Shown one piece after another: positions 26,431-35,418 of a stretch of 64,000 nucleotides of DNA. A model generated the notes under the pieces. That model saw only the letters and a list, made by a program, of their open reading frames with translations, made no database searches and had not been told where the DNA came from. The stretch covers positions 2,282,001-2,346,000 of the forward strand of contig JACJXW010000004.1 in the NCBI GenBank assembly GCA_020636405.1, written 5' to 3'. The position numbers and the translations under genes are program-made. How positions within the stretch are numbered: the first letter of the stretch is position 1; each line of letters opens with the position of its first letter. The DNA comes from Lewinellaceae bacterium. Lineage in GTDB: Bacteria; Bacteroidota; Bacteroidia; Chitinophagales; Saprospiraceae.

Positions 26431-27127
26431 GAATGGACTCCCATGCTCCTGCTTCTACTTCCCCTCTCCTCAACGCATTGACCAGCAGGTGCGCCTGCCG
26501 GGTCGGCTCCGGTATCTTGTAGCCGCGTGCACAGTGCAGCATGATCTCCCGGCTTTGCTCCAGGCCGATGCGGTGGCCGGGAGAGACGAAGACGGGTTTG
26601 ACCCCATCTTTGGCGCACAGGGCAAATCCCAGTACCTCGTCGCCATCCAGGATAGGGGAGTAGGCGCCCCGTTTCAGCGGTGGCGCTTCATATTTTCCGG
26701 TGAGCCGTTTCTTGGCGCAGCCGATACTTGGCGTGTCGGACAACAGTCCAAAATGGGCGGCGATGCCCATACGGCGGGGGTGGGCGATGCCGTGGCCGTC
26801 GAACACCATCACTTCAGGCTTAATGGGCAGCCGTTCCCAGGCTTCCATCAGGGAGGGGATCTCGCGGAAGGATAACAGCCCCGGGATGTAGGGAAAGGGC
26901 GAGCGGCGGATGACGGTGCTGTGGGCAACGGGCTTCATGCTTTCATAGTCCAGCACCACGATGCCGGCGTAGAATTCGTCCGAGCCTTTATTATAGGACA
27001 GGTCGGCCCCGCCGATGAAGCGGATCGGCCCTTCATAGGGCGTCAGCCGGATCTCCTCCCGGAGTTGCCGTTGCAGAGCGACGGCCTCGGTGGGGGAGAG
27101 GTTCCAGCCGTGGCGGATCGGGCTCAT
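26423..27127 (-). CDS. nfi: Endonuclease V
   Basis: This 234-residue protein is close to the usual nfi length. GGADLSYNKGSD has the catalytic first aspartate; PYIPGLLSFREIP is the conserved wedge region that separates strands at the lesion. VFDGHGIAHPRRMGIA carries the second Asp and His-Pro-Arg, and IGCAKKRLTG the following conserved Lys. It cuts DNA one base 3' of deoxyinosine and starts alternative excision repair. It overlaps the next gene upstream by 4 bases (ATGA at 27124-27127), so the two are likely translationally coupled. Confidence 0.95.
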   Translation of the reverse strand: MSPIRHGWNLSPTEAVALQRQLREEIRLTPYEGPIRFIGGADLSYNKGSDEFYAGIVVLDYESMKPVAHSTVIRRSPFPYIPGLLSFREIPSLMEAWERLPIKPEVMVFDGHGIAHPRRMGIAAHFGLLSDTPSIGCAKKRLTGKYEAPPLKRGAYSPILDGDEVLGFALCAKDGVKPVFVSPGHRIGLEQSREIMLHCARGYKIPEPTRQAHLLVNALRRGEVEAGAWESIQK

Positions 27128-27918
27128 ATTTCCCGCTTGTTTAAAGACCTGTCCTGATTGTATTCACGGATGATCTCGGGCAGGTTCTTGAACCGGTAAT
27201 TTTCCTGGCCGATCTTTTCCCGGAATTTCGGGGCATCCATTTTTTGGAACAAGCGCCTCATTTTGCGCCGGAAATTCAGCCGGTCGATGCGGATGGGGTA
27301 TTTCCTGCCTTCTGCCTCCACCCAGAACTCGGTGATGCTCCGGGTGTTGGCCTGCAGCACGCCGTTCTCGAAGCGGATGGAGTATTCTTCCTCTGGCGAC
27401 TGGTACAGGTTGAGGGCGGCTCCTTTTTCCAGGATGCGCAGATAGTACCAACGGTGGCGGCAGTTCTTGCTTTCATAGGCCGTATATCCTTTTTCATTCG
27501 AAAATACGAACCCCCGGATGCGCTCGGCCTCGATACTGTAAACCGAGCCGAAGTCGTTGATGAATACGACGACGCTCCTGAGGTCGGAGTGGTAGATGTC
27601 TCCGATATATCCGGTCAGTTGCTTGCCGTTTTTGGTGACGATGTAGCCGCGGGCGGGTCCGGTATCCGTTTGGGCGTTGGACGAACCCAGGGTAAAGTTG
27701 GAAGTACGAAGGCGGAAGTCGGAACAGGGGCCGGAATAAGCGCCAAACGCCCGTTTTGTTCCGTCCGTCGCTTCGCTTGTGTCCGACTTCCAGTTTCCGG
27801 TTTCGTACTTCACCGAGGCTTCTGAAGGGCTTTTTCCAGGCCGTCCAATATCCGCATCGGTGCACAGGCCGGCGGCGGCTAGCAAAAAAGTGAGGAGAAG
27901 GAGGTAGAACTGCTTCAT
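27124..27918 (-). CDS. Secreted protein of unknown function with repeat-derived segment
   Basis: This 264-residue protein has a signal peptide (about 1-19, LAAAGLC). The region from about residue 85 (RGYIVTKNGKQLTGYIGDI) to about 200 has alternating strands, as in small secreted beta proteins of Bacteroidota; the C terminus is basic and helical (RLNFRRKMRRLFQKM). Residues of about 35-75 are encoded by the inverted repeat 27701-27811, which matches intergenic repeat words elsewhere in the window. This suggests a repeat inserted in frame between signal peptide and domain. No family is assigned. Confidence 0.6.
   Translation of the reverse strand: MKQFYLLLLTFLLAAAGLCTDADIGRPGKSPSEASVKYETGNWKSDTSEATDGTKRAFGAYSGPCSDFRLRTSNFTLGSSNAQTDTGPARGYIVTKNGKQLTGYIGDIYHSDLRSVVVFINDFGSVYSIEAERIRGFVFSNEKGYTAYESKNCRHRWYYLRILEKGAALNLYQSPEEEYSIRFENGVLQANTRSITEFWVEAEGRKYPIRIDRLNFRRKMRRLFQKMDAPKFREKIGQENYRFKNLPEIIREYNQDRSLNKREI
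27701..27811. repeat. Inverted repeat of GGAAGTCGG/GAAGTACGAA words inside a coding sequence
   Basis: GAAGTACGAAGGCGGAAGTC starting at 27701 is matched in reverse by 27781-27811, with a short insertion. The stretch 27761-27791 is a near-copy of 897-927 in the first spacer (both contain GTCGCTTCGCT and GTGTCCG). Confidence 0.75.
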
Positions 27919-28133
27919 AGGCCGGGAATTCTTGCTTGCTTTGCTCCTCGAAAATAAATAGTTTTGAGCGGAATTCCAGAAGTTGCTCCTGAATTCAGCA
28001 GATATATCGGCCTGGTTGAGGAACTGGCCCCGGAGTGGCCGCCATAGTGGAATGCGGCAATCCTGGCGAGATTTTGGCTGAAGTTGCGGTAGATCCGTCC
28101 TCGCTACGCTTGGCCGGGTTGACTTCCCACTTT

Positions 28134-30476
28134 CTATGCCACCGTCACCCTCAGCGCCTTCAGCCCATCCGCTCCTTGCAGGCGGTTGAGTTCCAGCTCT
28201 TCTACCTCGGGGCTGACATAGCCCTTATCTATGAGGTAGCCGATGTAGTCCAGGTATTCCCGGTGGTCCTTCTCGTGGAGATACACGATGGCGATCTTAC
28301 CTTTCTGGGTGAGGCGCTCGTCCGTGCCCTTGATGGTGGCCTTGTCGATGCGCTTTTTGATGATCTCGTAGCGCACGTTGTAGGCGCCGTCTACATCGAA
28401 GCGTTTGTCATCCATGCGGAAACGGATGCTGATGGGGCTGTTGTATACGAAGATGAGCTGGGCGGTGGAGAGGGGCGTGGGAAAGCGCCGGGCTTCCCGT
28501 TCGATCAGCCTGGTTGCCTCGCACAAGCTCACCAGTTGCCAGAGGCGGAAATCCTTGAGATGGTAATCGAGGAATTTTCCATGTTCGAGGATGGACTGGC
28601 CCAGGTAGATGTTGTACTCCACGCCGTCGGTCTTGTAGATCTCGAAGTAGTGGGGCAGCAGTTTTTGCATTTTCTCCTGCTCCTGATCCATAAACCGGCC
28701 CAGCAGGGCATTGAGCTTTTCGACGCTTTTTTCGTAAGACTTCCGCTTTTGATAAAGGATGCCAAGCTGGGGGTCCATGGCCTGGAAGTAGGGCTCCAGG
28801 ACGGTTTCCTGTAAGGGCTCATGCTGTTCGGCCAGGTAGCGCAGGAAGGGGTGGGCCTCATAGAGGAGCAGGTCGGTCACTTCATTTTCGTCGCTGGAGT
28901 AGAATTCTTCTTCAATGCGGGCCCGGAGTTTTTGCACCTTGAGCATATAATGGTCCAGGAGGTGGAAGCCACTTTCTTCCATACAAAGCTCAAGTACCTT
29001 TTCCAGCATGGTGAGGTTTTTATGCAGGTCGGCGCGGATAGCTTCGCTGCGCAGAGAGGAAGACCCTACGATATCGGCCTGGCCATACAGGGGGTAGACA
29101 TTGGAGAAGACGATGTTTTCATCGGTATCCTCGCCCCTGAATAACAACTGCTGGGCGGCTTGCCGAAATTTCCACAAAACGCTTTGGTGTATAGAGGTAT
29201 AGCGGTTTTGAATGGCCAGTTGCACGGCGTCCTGCAGTTCGCGCATCACCCGGTTGAAGCTCAGGGAGATCAGGGTGAACACATCCCGGAGCTGGAGCAG
29301 GGTGAGGGCGTTGAGGCCATGCGCCTCCGGCATGGCCAGTTCCAGCATTCCAATGGGTTCTCCATCCTCGTTCTTTTGGGTGATCAGGGCAAGGCTTTTT
29401 ATGCCTTGTTCGAGGAGCAGGGCGCACACTCCGTCGGAAGTTTCTCTTTCGAGGTTTTCGATGATCAGCGGGCTGCCCTGGCGAAGGGCTTTGTAGTAGG
29501 GTGATCCCTTGGCCTCAGTGGGCAGGCCTTCCAGCCGGCCGATAACCGGATGGAGTAAGCTGGCGTTTAAGACTTCTTCTTTGGAAGCATGCCACCACAG
29601 CGGCATGGCGCCTACCCGCAGCTTCGGTTCGCCCAGATAACTGCGCAACTGGGCCCCCAGGAATTCCAGCATTTCCCTGGCATCCCGGTGAGACTCACCG
29701 ATGAGGCCTTCCTGAAGCTTGCTCCAGACCTCGCTTTCGGTAACGTCCGTCATATAACCCAGTATTATGCCTTCGAATTGGAAATCTTCCGGTGGGAAGT
29801 AGCGCAGCCAGAGATCCTGATCATAGAGGTTGCCGAGGAGTTCGTCGATCTGTTGGCTGCTTAGTTCGGGCAATGGCCGCAGCGCTTTTATCTGTACGAA
29901 ATCCGTGACCATATTGAAGCGGTAATAATATTCCAGGCGGGTACTGCTGTCCCTGAGCCGGATGACGTCCGAAAAGATGGTGCTGATGGGCCGGCCATAG
30001 CACTTTTCCAGGATCATGCCTCCTGCCTTGAGTATGGTTCCCGGTTTGGATAGTTTGTTGCCCATTCCTGCAAAGTAGAACTCCATATTCTCATTCTCAT
30101 ACACCGCTTTCATAGCCCGCGTTCGGAACAAGAAGGTGGGTTCGAATGGCCTGCCGGCAAAGGCTTTTCCGTCCTCGTGTTGATTCAGTGGAAAGAACAG
30201 GGACAAAAGCGTCTCTATTGCGCTTTCACCTTCCAGGGTTTCCGAAAGCTGCCCGGTATCCAATTTAGCCTGGAGGGCAGCTATCTGGCCGTGGAGCTTT
30301 TTGTATATGCTCTTCAGCACCGGGTTGGCGTCTTGGGCACTGCTCTTCAGGTAGTCCAGCAGGGGGGCGAAGCTCAGCACTGTGGCGTAGGGGAAGTTTT
30401 CGGATTGCGGCATTCGGGACATGAAGGTACGCAGAGGAATGAACTGGTCAGGTTGGGCAGGTGGCAGGTTGGTCAT
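28134..30476 (-). CDS. Large GAF-domain protein, unknown function
   Basis: This 780-residue cytoplasmic protein has no signal peptide. A central region (about 310-440) has a GAF pattern: SPYYKALRQGSPLIIENLE, then ALLLEQGIKSLALITQKN, GEPIGMLELAMPE and a following helix LRDVFTLISLSFNRVMREL. The N-terminal third is helical plus beta; the C-terminal half is long helices (about 470-650) and ends in a small alpha/beta segment (GKIAIVYLHEKDHREYLDY). No kinase, cyclase or output domain is visible, so it is a sensor or scaffold at most. It lies 26 bases upstream of the oxidoreductase stop on the same strand. Confidence 0.7.
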   Translation of the reverse strand: MTNLPPAQPDQFIPLRTFMSRMPQSENFPYATVLSFAPLLDYLKSSAQDANPVLKSIYKKLHGQIAALQAKLDTGQLSETLEGESAIETLLSLFFPLNQHEDGKAFAGRPFEPTFLFRTRAMKAVYENENMEFYFAGMGNKLSKPGTILKAGGMILEKCYGRPISTIFSDVIRLRDSSTRLEYYYRFNMVTDFVQIKALRPLPELSSQQIDELLGNLYDQDLWLRYFPPEDFQFEGIILGYMTDVTESEVWSKLQEGLIGESHRDAREMLEFLGAQLRSYLGEPKLRVGAMPLWWHASKEEVLNASLLHPVIGRLEGLPTEAKGSPYYKALRQGSPLIIENLERETSDGVCALLLEQGIKSLALITQKNEDGEPIGMLELAMPEAHGLNALTLLQLRDVFTLISLSFNRVMRELQDAVQLAIQNRYTSIHQSVLWKFRQAAQQLLFRGEDTDENIVFSNVYPLYGQADIVGSSSLRSEAIRADLHKNLTMLEKVLELCMEESGFHLLDHYMLKVQKLRARIEEEFYSSDENEVTDLLLYEAHPFLRYLAEQHEPLQETVLEPYFQAMDPQLGILYQKRKSYEKSVEKLNALLGRFMDQEQEKMQKLLPHYFEIYKTDGVEYNIYLGQSILEHGKFLDYHLKDFRLWQLVSLCEATRLIEREARRFPTPLSTAQLIFVYNSPISIRFRMDDKRFDVDGAYNVRYEIIKKRIDKATIKGTDERLTQKGKIAIVYLHEKDHREYLDYIGYLIDKGYVSPEVEELELNRLQGADGLKALRVTVA

Positions 30477-30502
30477 GATTGATATGGGATGGTTTGTATT
30501 AC

Positions 30503-31489
30503 CTAAACATCATCAGGATATTTTAGGCCGATTTTTTCCCGCACTTTATCCAGCACCTCCATCAGGCCCTGGCTAAAGCTCAGCGGCAAGAGGGGGCTTT
30601 CTTTCAGGCCGTGTTCCAGGCAGTGCATCACTTCTTCGGCTTCATAGGAGTAGCCGTTGGTGTGGTAGTCGAAGCGATAGTCCTGCGGCCGGCGGTCTTC
30701 CAGGATGAGGCTCAGCGTGGTAGGCTCGTGCCAGCGGGTATGCAGGTGGATGGCGCCGCGCTCCCCGTAGATGAAGGCTTCCGTTTTGGTGAAAGCCCGC
30801 AGGGTGGAATGCAGGTGGGCCATCTGTCCCTCCGGATATTTAAAGAGCATACCCAGTTCCTCATCTACTCCGGTGGAGCCGAGGTGCGCGGCGGCATGGA
30901 TCTCGGCGGGCTTACCCAGTACCAGTAACGCGAGGAAAACAGGGTAGATGCCGATGTCTAACAAAGAACCACCCCCGAGTTCCAGGTCGAACAGGCGGCT
31001 CTTCGGGTTGAAAGGCGGGCGAAAACCGAAGTCGGCCTTCACCGAGAGCACGTCTCCGATCATGCCGTGGCCGATGAGTTCGAGGGCTTTGGTGGTGGAA
31101 GGGGCAAAGCGCGTCCAGATGGCCTCCATGAGGAAGGTACCGCTGGCCCGGGCGGCGTCCACCATTTCCTGAACCTGCCGGCTGTTCATGGCAAAAGGCT
31201 TTTCACAGAGCACCGGTATGCCGGCCTGCAGGCAGTGGATAGTATTTTCGTGGTGCCCGGGATGCGGTGTGGCGATGTACACTACGTCCAGATCCGGACA
31301 GGCGGTTATGGCCTCATAGCTTCCGTAGGCGTAGGGTGCGCCGTATTGCAGGGCGAATGCCCGCGCCCGCTCTTCGGAACGGGAGGCCACGGCGTGCAGC
31401 CGGGCATTGGGCAGCTTGTCGAGGTCCTGCGCAAATTTGTGGGCGATCTTTCCGGGGCCAATGATGCCCCAATTGTAGGTTTTTGCCAT
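30503..31489 (-). CDS. Gfo/Idh/MocA-family NAD(P)-dependent oxidoreductase
   Basis: The start ATG 31487-31489 (MAKTYNWGIIGPGKIA) gives 328 residues; the upstream 20 codons are repeat-derived. The Rossmann motif GIIGPGKIAHKFAQDL and the catalytic-lysine motif LCEKPFAMN (about residue 92) identify the family. A C-terminal beta-sheet domain holds GGGSLLDIGIYP. These enzymes oxidise or reduce sugar or inositol hydroxyls or trans-dihydrodiols; the substrate is open. The leader just before the ATG contains ACGGATACAC-type repeats very like the gltD leader. Confidence 0.9.
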   Translation of the reverse strand: MAKTYNWGIIGPGKIAHKFAQDLDKLPNARLHAVASRSEERARAFALQYGAPYAYGSYEAITACPDLDVVYIATPHPGHHENTIHCLQAGIPVLCEKPFAMNSRQVQEMVDAARASGTFLMEAIWTRFAPSTTKALELIGHGMIGDVLSVKADFGFRPPFNPKSRLFDLELGGGSLLDIGIYPVFLALLVLGKPAEIHAAAHLGSTGVDEELGMLFKYPEGQMAHLHSTLRAFTKTEAFIYGERGAIHLHTRWHEPTTLSLILEDRRPQDYRFDYHTNGYSYEAEEVMHCLEHGLKESPLLPLSFSQGLMEVLDKVREKIGLKYPDDV

Positions 31490-31556
31490 GGTTTTATTGT
31501 GTATCCGTGTTTTGGTGTATCCGTATATCAGTGTGCAGTCGTCCTCCACTATTCTT

Positions 31557-32477
31557 TTAAAAAATCGACATCCCCGTTAAGGTCGTAAACATTTCCAGTG
31601 CTTTTATACCCAACACCGAATTTCCATGTTCGTTCAGCTCCGGGCTCCATACGGCGATGGCTAGCTCCCCGGGGATGATGGCAACAATTCCCCCTCCCAC
31701 GCCACTCTTGCCAGGCAGCCCTACGGCAAAGGCGAACTCGCCGGCCTCGTCGTAGAAGCCGCAGGTCAGCATGATGGCGTTGAGGCGTTTGGCCTGGCTC
31801 TTCGTCAGAATGCGCTCTCCGGTGGCGGGGATGGCGCCGTGGTTGGCAAAAAGCAGGAAAGCCCGGGCCAGTTCCCGACAGGACATAGCGATGGAACATT
31901 GGTGGAAATAGACGTCCAGCACGGCCGCTACCGAATGGCGGATATTGCCGTGGCTCTTCATGAAGTTGACCAGGGCGGCGTTGGTGTAACCGGTTTCCCG
32001 TTCGGAACGGGCCACTTCCAGGTCGTACGCTATGTCGTTCTGGCCGGTGAGGGTATGAATGAATTCCAGGATGGCCGCCTTGGGGTCGGCGTAGTGTTCC
32101 AGCAACACATCCGTGACTACCAGGGCTCCGGCATTGATGAATGGATTTCTCGGGATCCCCTGTTCATACTCCAGCTGTACCAGGGAATTGAAGGGGTTGC
32201 CCGAAGGTTCCAGCCCGACCCGCTTCCAAAGGTTTTCTCCTTCCAGCCGGAAGGCCAGCGCCAGTGTAAATACCTTGGAAATGCTCTGAATGGAGAAGCG
32301 CTCCTCCGAATCGCCCCATCCGAATTGCTCTCCCCGTATGGTCTCCAGAGCAATGCCGAACTTCTCCGCCGGTACCTGTGCCAGGGCAGGGATGTAGTTG
32401 GCTACCTTGCCTTTGCCGAACTCGGATTTCGCTGCTTCGGCGATCTCGTTGAGAATGCTGGGGTAGTCAGGGGGCAT
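31557..32477 (-). CDS. glsA: Glutaminase A
   Basis: This 306-residue serine-dependent beta-lactamase-like glutaminase has SIQSISKVF (the S-x-x-K nucleophile), NPFINAGALVVTD, the middle part AMSCRELARAFLLFANHG and KSGVGGGIVAIIPGELAIAVWSPEL, all conserved. It converts glutamine to glutamate and ammonia. No glutamate transporter or antiporter is adjacent; glutamate synthase is 14 kb away. Length and motifs are complete. Confidence 0.96.
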   Translation of the reverse strand: MPPDYPSILNEIAEAAKSEFGKGKVANYIPALAQVPAEKFGIALETIRGEQFGWGDSEERFSIQSISKVFTLALAFRLEGENLWKRVGLEPSGNPFNSLVQLEYEQGIPRNPFINAGALVVTDVLLEHYADPKAAILEFIHTLTGQNDIAYDLEVARSERETGYTNAALVNFMKSHGNIRHSVAAVLDVYFHQCSIAMSCRELARAFLLFANHGAIPATGERILTKSQAKRLNAIMLTCGFYDEAGEFAFAVGLPGKSGVGGGIVAIIPGELAIAVWSPELNEHGNSVLGIKALEMFTTLTGMSIF

Positions 32478-32594
32478 TAGAATGCATTTATGTTACGGTA
32501 TTTCAAAGTTTTTCAACCCATTTCCATTATGTTTTGGCCATGGGCAACGCCCGGCCTTTCCGGCCTCCGCCTCACCAATCCACCAATCTTCGAT

Positions 32595-33977
32595 TCACTT
32601 TCCCAGCAACTCCAATGCCGCCGCCGTCATCGCCATCACGCCCGTTTTTATGGTTGGCTCGGGCAGGGGGGCGAATTTTGAGTTGTGCAAAGGCGGCAGA
32701 ATGGCCTCACCGCGCTGAGCGGCAGCGTGGAGGTCCGGATCTACAGTGCCCAGCCAGAACAAAAAAATGGGGACTTTCTCCTCGGTGCGGCCGTAGCGGG
32801 CGAAGTCCTCTCCGGCCATGCCGGGAAGGGCTTGTTCTACGTTCTCCCCTCCCAGTGTTTGGACGAATACCTGACGGATGCGTTCGGTAAGTTGGGGGTC
32901 GTTGTAGACCGAAGGCGTGTACTCTTTCCGAAGTTCGTAGTGCGGATACTGGCTTTCAGACAGTCCGGCAGACATCGCTACGCCGTTGCAGATCCGCTTG
33001 ATCTTATCTATGAGGGCCATGCGGACTTCGTCGGAGTAGGAACGCATGGTCAGCTCCAATTTTACCTCGTTGGGGATGATGTTGCCCTTGGTACCGCCGT
33101 GGATGGAACCCACCGTGACTACGGCAGGGTCGAGAGGGGAGATCTCCCGGCTGACGATGGTTTGCAGGGCTACGATCATGCGGGCGGCCAGCAACACGGG
33201 ATCCTTGGTATCTTGTGGATAGGCGCCGTGGCCCCCCTGCCCGTAGACCGTGATGTCCATCATGTCGACATTGGCGAGGCTGTAGCCGGAGCAATAGCCC
33301 ACCTTACCTGCCATGACGGAGGGGCTGGCGTGCAGGGCAATGGCATAATCGGGAACCGGGAAGCGTTTGTACAGGCCGTCTTCCAGCATGGCGTTTGCCC
33401 CTCCGGACCGCTCCTCGGCGGGTTGGCCGATGAACACCAGGGTGCCTTTCCACTTGTCTTTCATCTGCGCCAGGCGGCGGGCGGCGCCCGTCCATACCGT
33501 CATATGGGCATCGTGGCCGCAGGCGTGCATCACTCCGACGGTATTGCCGGCTTCGTCGACGGTAGTGACGTTGCTGGCATAGGGTTTGCCGGTCTCCTCG
33601 ACAATAGGCAAAGCGTCCATATCCGCCCGGACCAGCACCGTGGGCCCTTCGCCATTTTTAAGGACGCCAACGACCCCATTGCCGCCCACTTTTTCGGTAA
33701 CGTCAAAACCGATCTTGCGAAGCTCTTCCGCCATGCGTTTTGCGGTTTCCACTTCGTAAAAGGAAAGTTCGGGATGAGTGTGGTAGTGGAGATAAAGTTC
33801 TTCCAGATAGGCGTAATCGCGGTCGACCTGCGTGCGCAGCTCATTGTTCTGTCCGTCCATCCCCTTTAGCGCAGCTGCCGATTCCTTTGCCTGTTGCTTC
33901 AATTGGTGAACAGGCCCGTCCTGAGCTATGACAGAGAGAAAGAACAGTACACCGATACAAGTGAGTATTGGCCTCAT
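32595..33977 (-). CDS. Secreted M20D-family amidohydrolase/peptidase
   Basis: The start ATG 33975-33977 gives a signal peptide (MRPILTCIGVLFFLSVIAQD) and 460 residues; the long upstream open frame overlaps the SGNH gene and is spurious. Metal-binding motifs are complete: HACGHDAHMTVW, GQPAEERSGG and later ALHASPS. A dimerisation domain with GGHGAYPQDTKDPVLLAARM follows. It belongs to the IAA-amino-acid hydrolase/hippurate hydrolase type, cleaving N-acyl amino acids in the periplasm. The probable role is scavenging; the exact substrate is unknown. Confidence 0.92.
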   Translation of the reverse strand: MRPILTCIGVLFFLSVIAQDGPVHQLKQQAKESAAALKGMDGQNNELRTQVDRDYAYLEELYLHYHTHPELSFYEVETAKRMAEELRKIGFDVTEKVGGNGVVGVLKNGEGPTVLVRADMDALPIVEETGKPYASNVTTVDEAGNTVGVMHACGHDAHMTVWTGAARRLAQMKDKWKGTLVFIGQPAEERSGGANAMLEDGLYKRFPVPDYAIALHASPSVMAGKVGYCSGYSLANVDMMDITVYGQGGHGAYPQDTKDPVLLAARMIVALQTIVSREISPLDPAVVTVGSIHGGTKGNIIPNEVKLELTMRSYSDEVRMALIDKIKRICNGVAMSAGLSESQYPHYELRKEYTPSVYNDPQLTERIRQVFVQTLGGENVEQALPGMAGEDFARYGRTEEKVPIFLFWLGTVDPDLHAAAQRGEAILPPLHNSKFAPLPEPTIKTGVMAMTAAALELLGK

Positions 33978-34101
33978 ATATTTATTGTTTCTACGAAAGT
34001 AGTAAAAGTGAGGGAAATATAAGGGCCCGCAATTTCTCCTGTAGCATGGTTCCGTGATTTCGCTATAAAAACTTCGGGGCAGGCTGAGGTTAGATCCTGT
34101 T

Positions 34102-34821
34102 CTATTTAGCCTCCCATGCTGTCTTGGAGGCCACTTCCCGCAGTTGGGCCGCCACTTCCGGCGCCAGGGTGAAGTCATAGTCAAGGAGCGCCGGGTCTTT
34201 GCCGAAGAAGGCGGCATAGAAGCAGCAGGCGGCCAGATAAGAACCGGCAGCGCTGGGGTGGTGGCCGTCCTCCTGGTAGAGTTCGATGTCCGGGTAATGT
34301 TTCCGGGCGTACGCCCACGCTTCACCCACCGGCGTTACCCGGGCGTTGATCTTTCCCGCCATTCGTTCATAGCGTTCTTTCAGCAGAGCGGTCATGCCCT
34401 CGAAGGTACCCACCGGGGGGTAGTAAGTACGGTTGTCGGCGTCGCCGTCCCGTCGTCCCCAGGTCATGTACAGTATGATCTCGGGTTTGGGGCTGAGGTG
34501 CCACCAAATAAAGCAGTTGAACCGGCGGACGTAGCGGAAAAATTGTCGCCGTACCCTAAGGATGGGCATGGCTGCCCTTTGGCTTTGGTCCTGGAGCACG
34601 ATGCAGTCCCATGTCCCTTTCCGGATCGCAGCGCGGGTTTCGGCGTCCTTGAAGTGCTGTTCGAGCGACCAGCCTCCGGGAGCCCGCATGTCAAAGGTAA
34701 AACGGCTTCCTGTCGATTCGGCCATCTGCTGGACAATAGCCGGCATCTGGTGGGTATGGGTATAGCTGTTGCCAATGAACAGGACGCGGAGGGGCTTGCC
34801 GGTTGGAGGAAGACTAGGCAT
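34102..34821 (-). CDS. SGNH/GDSL-type hydrolase
   Basis: This 239-residue protein has the block I serine motif FIGNSYTHTHQMP (G-N-S), APGGWSLEQHF and the C-terminal catalytic pair in EDGHHPSAAGSYLAA (Asp/His of block V). No signal peptide is visible from this start. It is a paralog of the protein at 35419-36195, sharing LRVLFxGNSYT, KxGTWDxxVLQxQS, TWGR, HPSxxGSYLAACCFYA and LAPEVAAxLR. It follows the MarR gene by 23 bases, so the two are probably co-transcribed. Confidence 0.85.
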   Translation of the reverse strand: MPSLPPTGKPLRVLFIGNSYTHTHQMPAIVQQMAESTGSRFTFDMRAPGGWSLEQHFKDAETRAAIRKGTWDCIVLQDQSQRAAMPILRVRRQFFRYVRRFNCFIWWHLSPKPEIILYMTWGRRDGDADNRTYYPPVGTFEGMTALLKERYERMAGKINARVTPVGEAWAYARKHYPDIELYQEDGHHPSAAGSYLAACCFYAAFFGKDPALLDYDFTLAPEVAAQLREVASKTAWEAK

Positions 34822-34844
34822 GGGGCTAAAGAGAATGAGGAAGC

Positions 34845-35279
34845 TTATAGTTTGTTGCCGTTTTCGATAATGGCCTGCAGCAGCCGTTCGAGATCCTCCT
34901 GGTCTTTGGCGGACAGGCCCTTCAGCAGGGTATGGTCCACATTTTCAAAGGTAGGGCGAAGGGCGTTGGCCAGCTTGTCGCCTTTGGGGCTTAAAAAGGT
35001 AAGGTTAGCCCGGCGGTCGTCAGCGTCGGGCTCCCGTTGTATCAATCCTCTTCTGTAGAGGGTTTCAATAGGGTGGCGTACATTGGAAGGGGCTCTCCCG
35101 ATGGAGCGGGCCACTGCGGCCTGTGACTGGCCCGGATTACCATGCAGGCTGAGGAGAATGGCCCAGTCCAAAGGGCTGAGCTCGTGCTTTTTTAACAGCT
35201 CGGCCTGTTGAGCTATGGCAGCCTTGCGGGTGCGGTGTACCTGGGTGACGAGGTGGAACAGGTATTGCGAAGAAGGCAT
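34845..35279 (-). CDS. MarR-family transcriptional regulator
   Basis: This 144-residue winged-helix protein carries its DNA-recognition helix in QSQAAVARSIGRAPSNVRHPIETL and its wing in LIQREPDADDRRANLTFLSPKG, the typical MarR wing motif. Such proteins usually repress themselves and neighbours and respond to a small ligand. It lies between two paralogous SGNH hydrolases on the same strand, and the AT-rich spacer upstream holds inverted repeats suitable as operators. Confidence 0.92.
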   Translation of the reverse strand: MPSSQYLFHLVTQVHRTRKAAIAQQAELLKKHELSPLDWAILLSLHGNPGQSQAAVARSIGRAPSNVRHPIETLYRRGLIQREPDADDRRANLTFLSPKGDKLANALRPTFENVDHTLLKGLSAKDQEDLERLLQAIIENGNKL

Positions 35280-35299
35280 GGTTAGCGGATTTTAGTTCA

Positions 35300-35400
35300 A
35301 CATTCATTACAAAAATAATCATTATTTTCATAACGGTTACTTTTGTAATCATTATTTTTATAATCATTATGGAAATAACGATTACAAAAGTAACGAATTG
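35300..35400. promoter_or_regulatory. AT-rich inverted repeats upstream of the MarR gene (candidate operator)
   Basis: GTTACTTTTGTAATC (35336-35350) is matched by its exact complement at 35380-35394. Between and beside these are further ATAATCATTA words (for example 35316-35325 and 35360-35370). It may be an operator array or another word-like spacer repeat. Confidence 0.5.
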
Positions 35401-35418
35401 TCTCCCTTGCCGAGGCCT

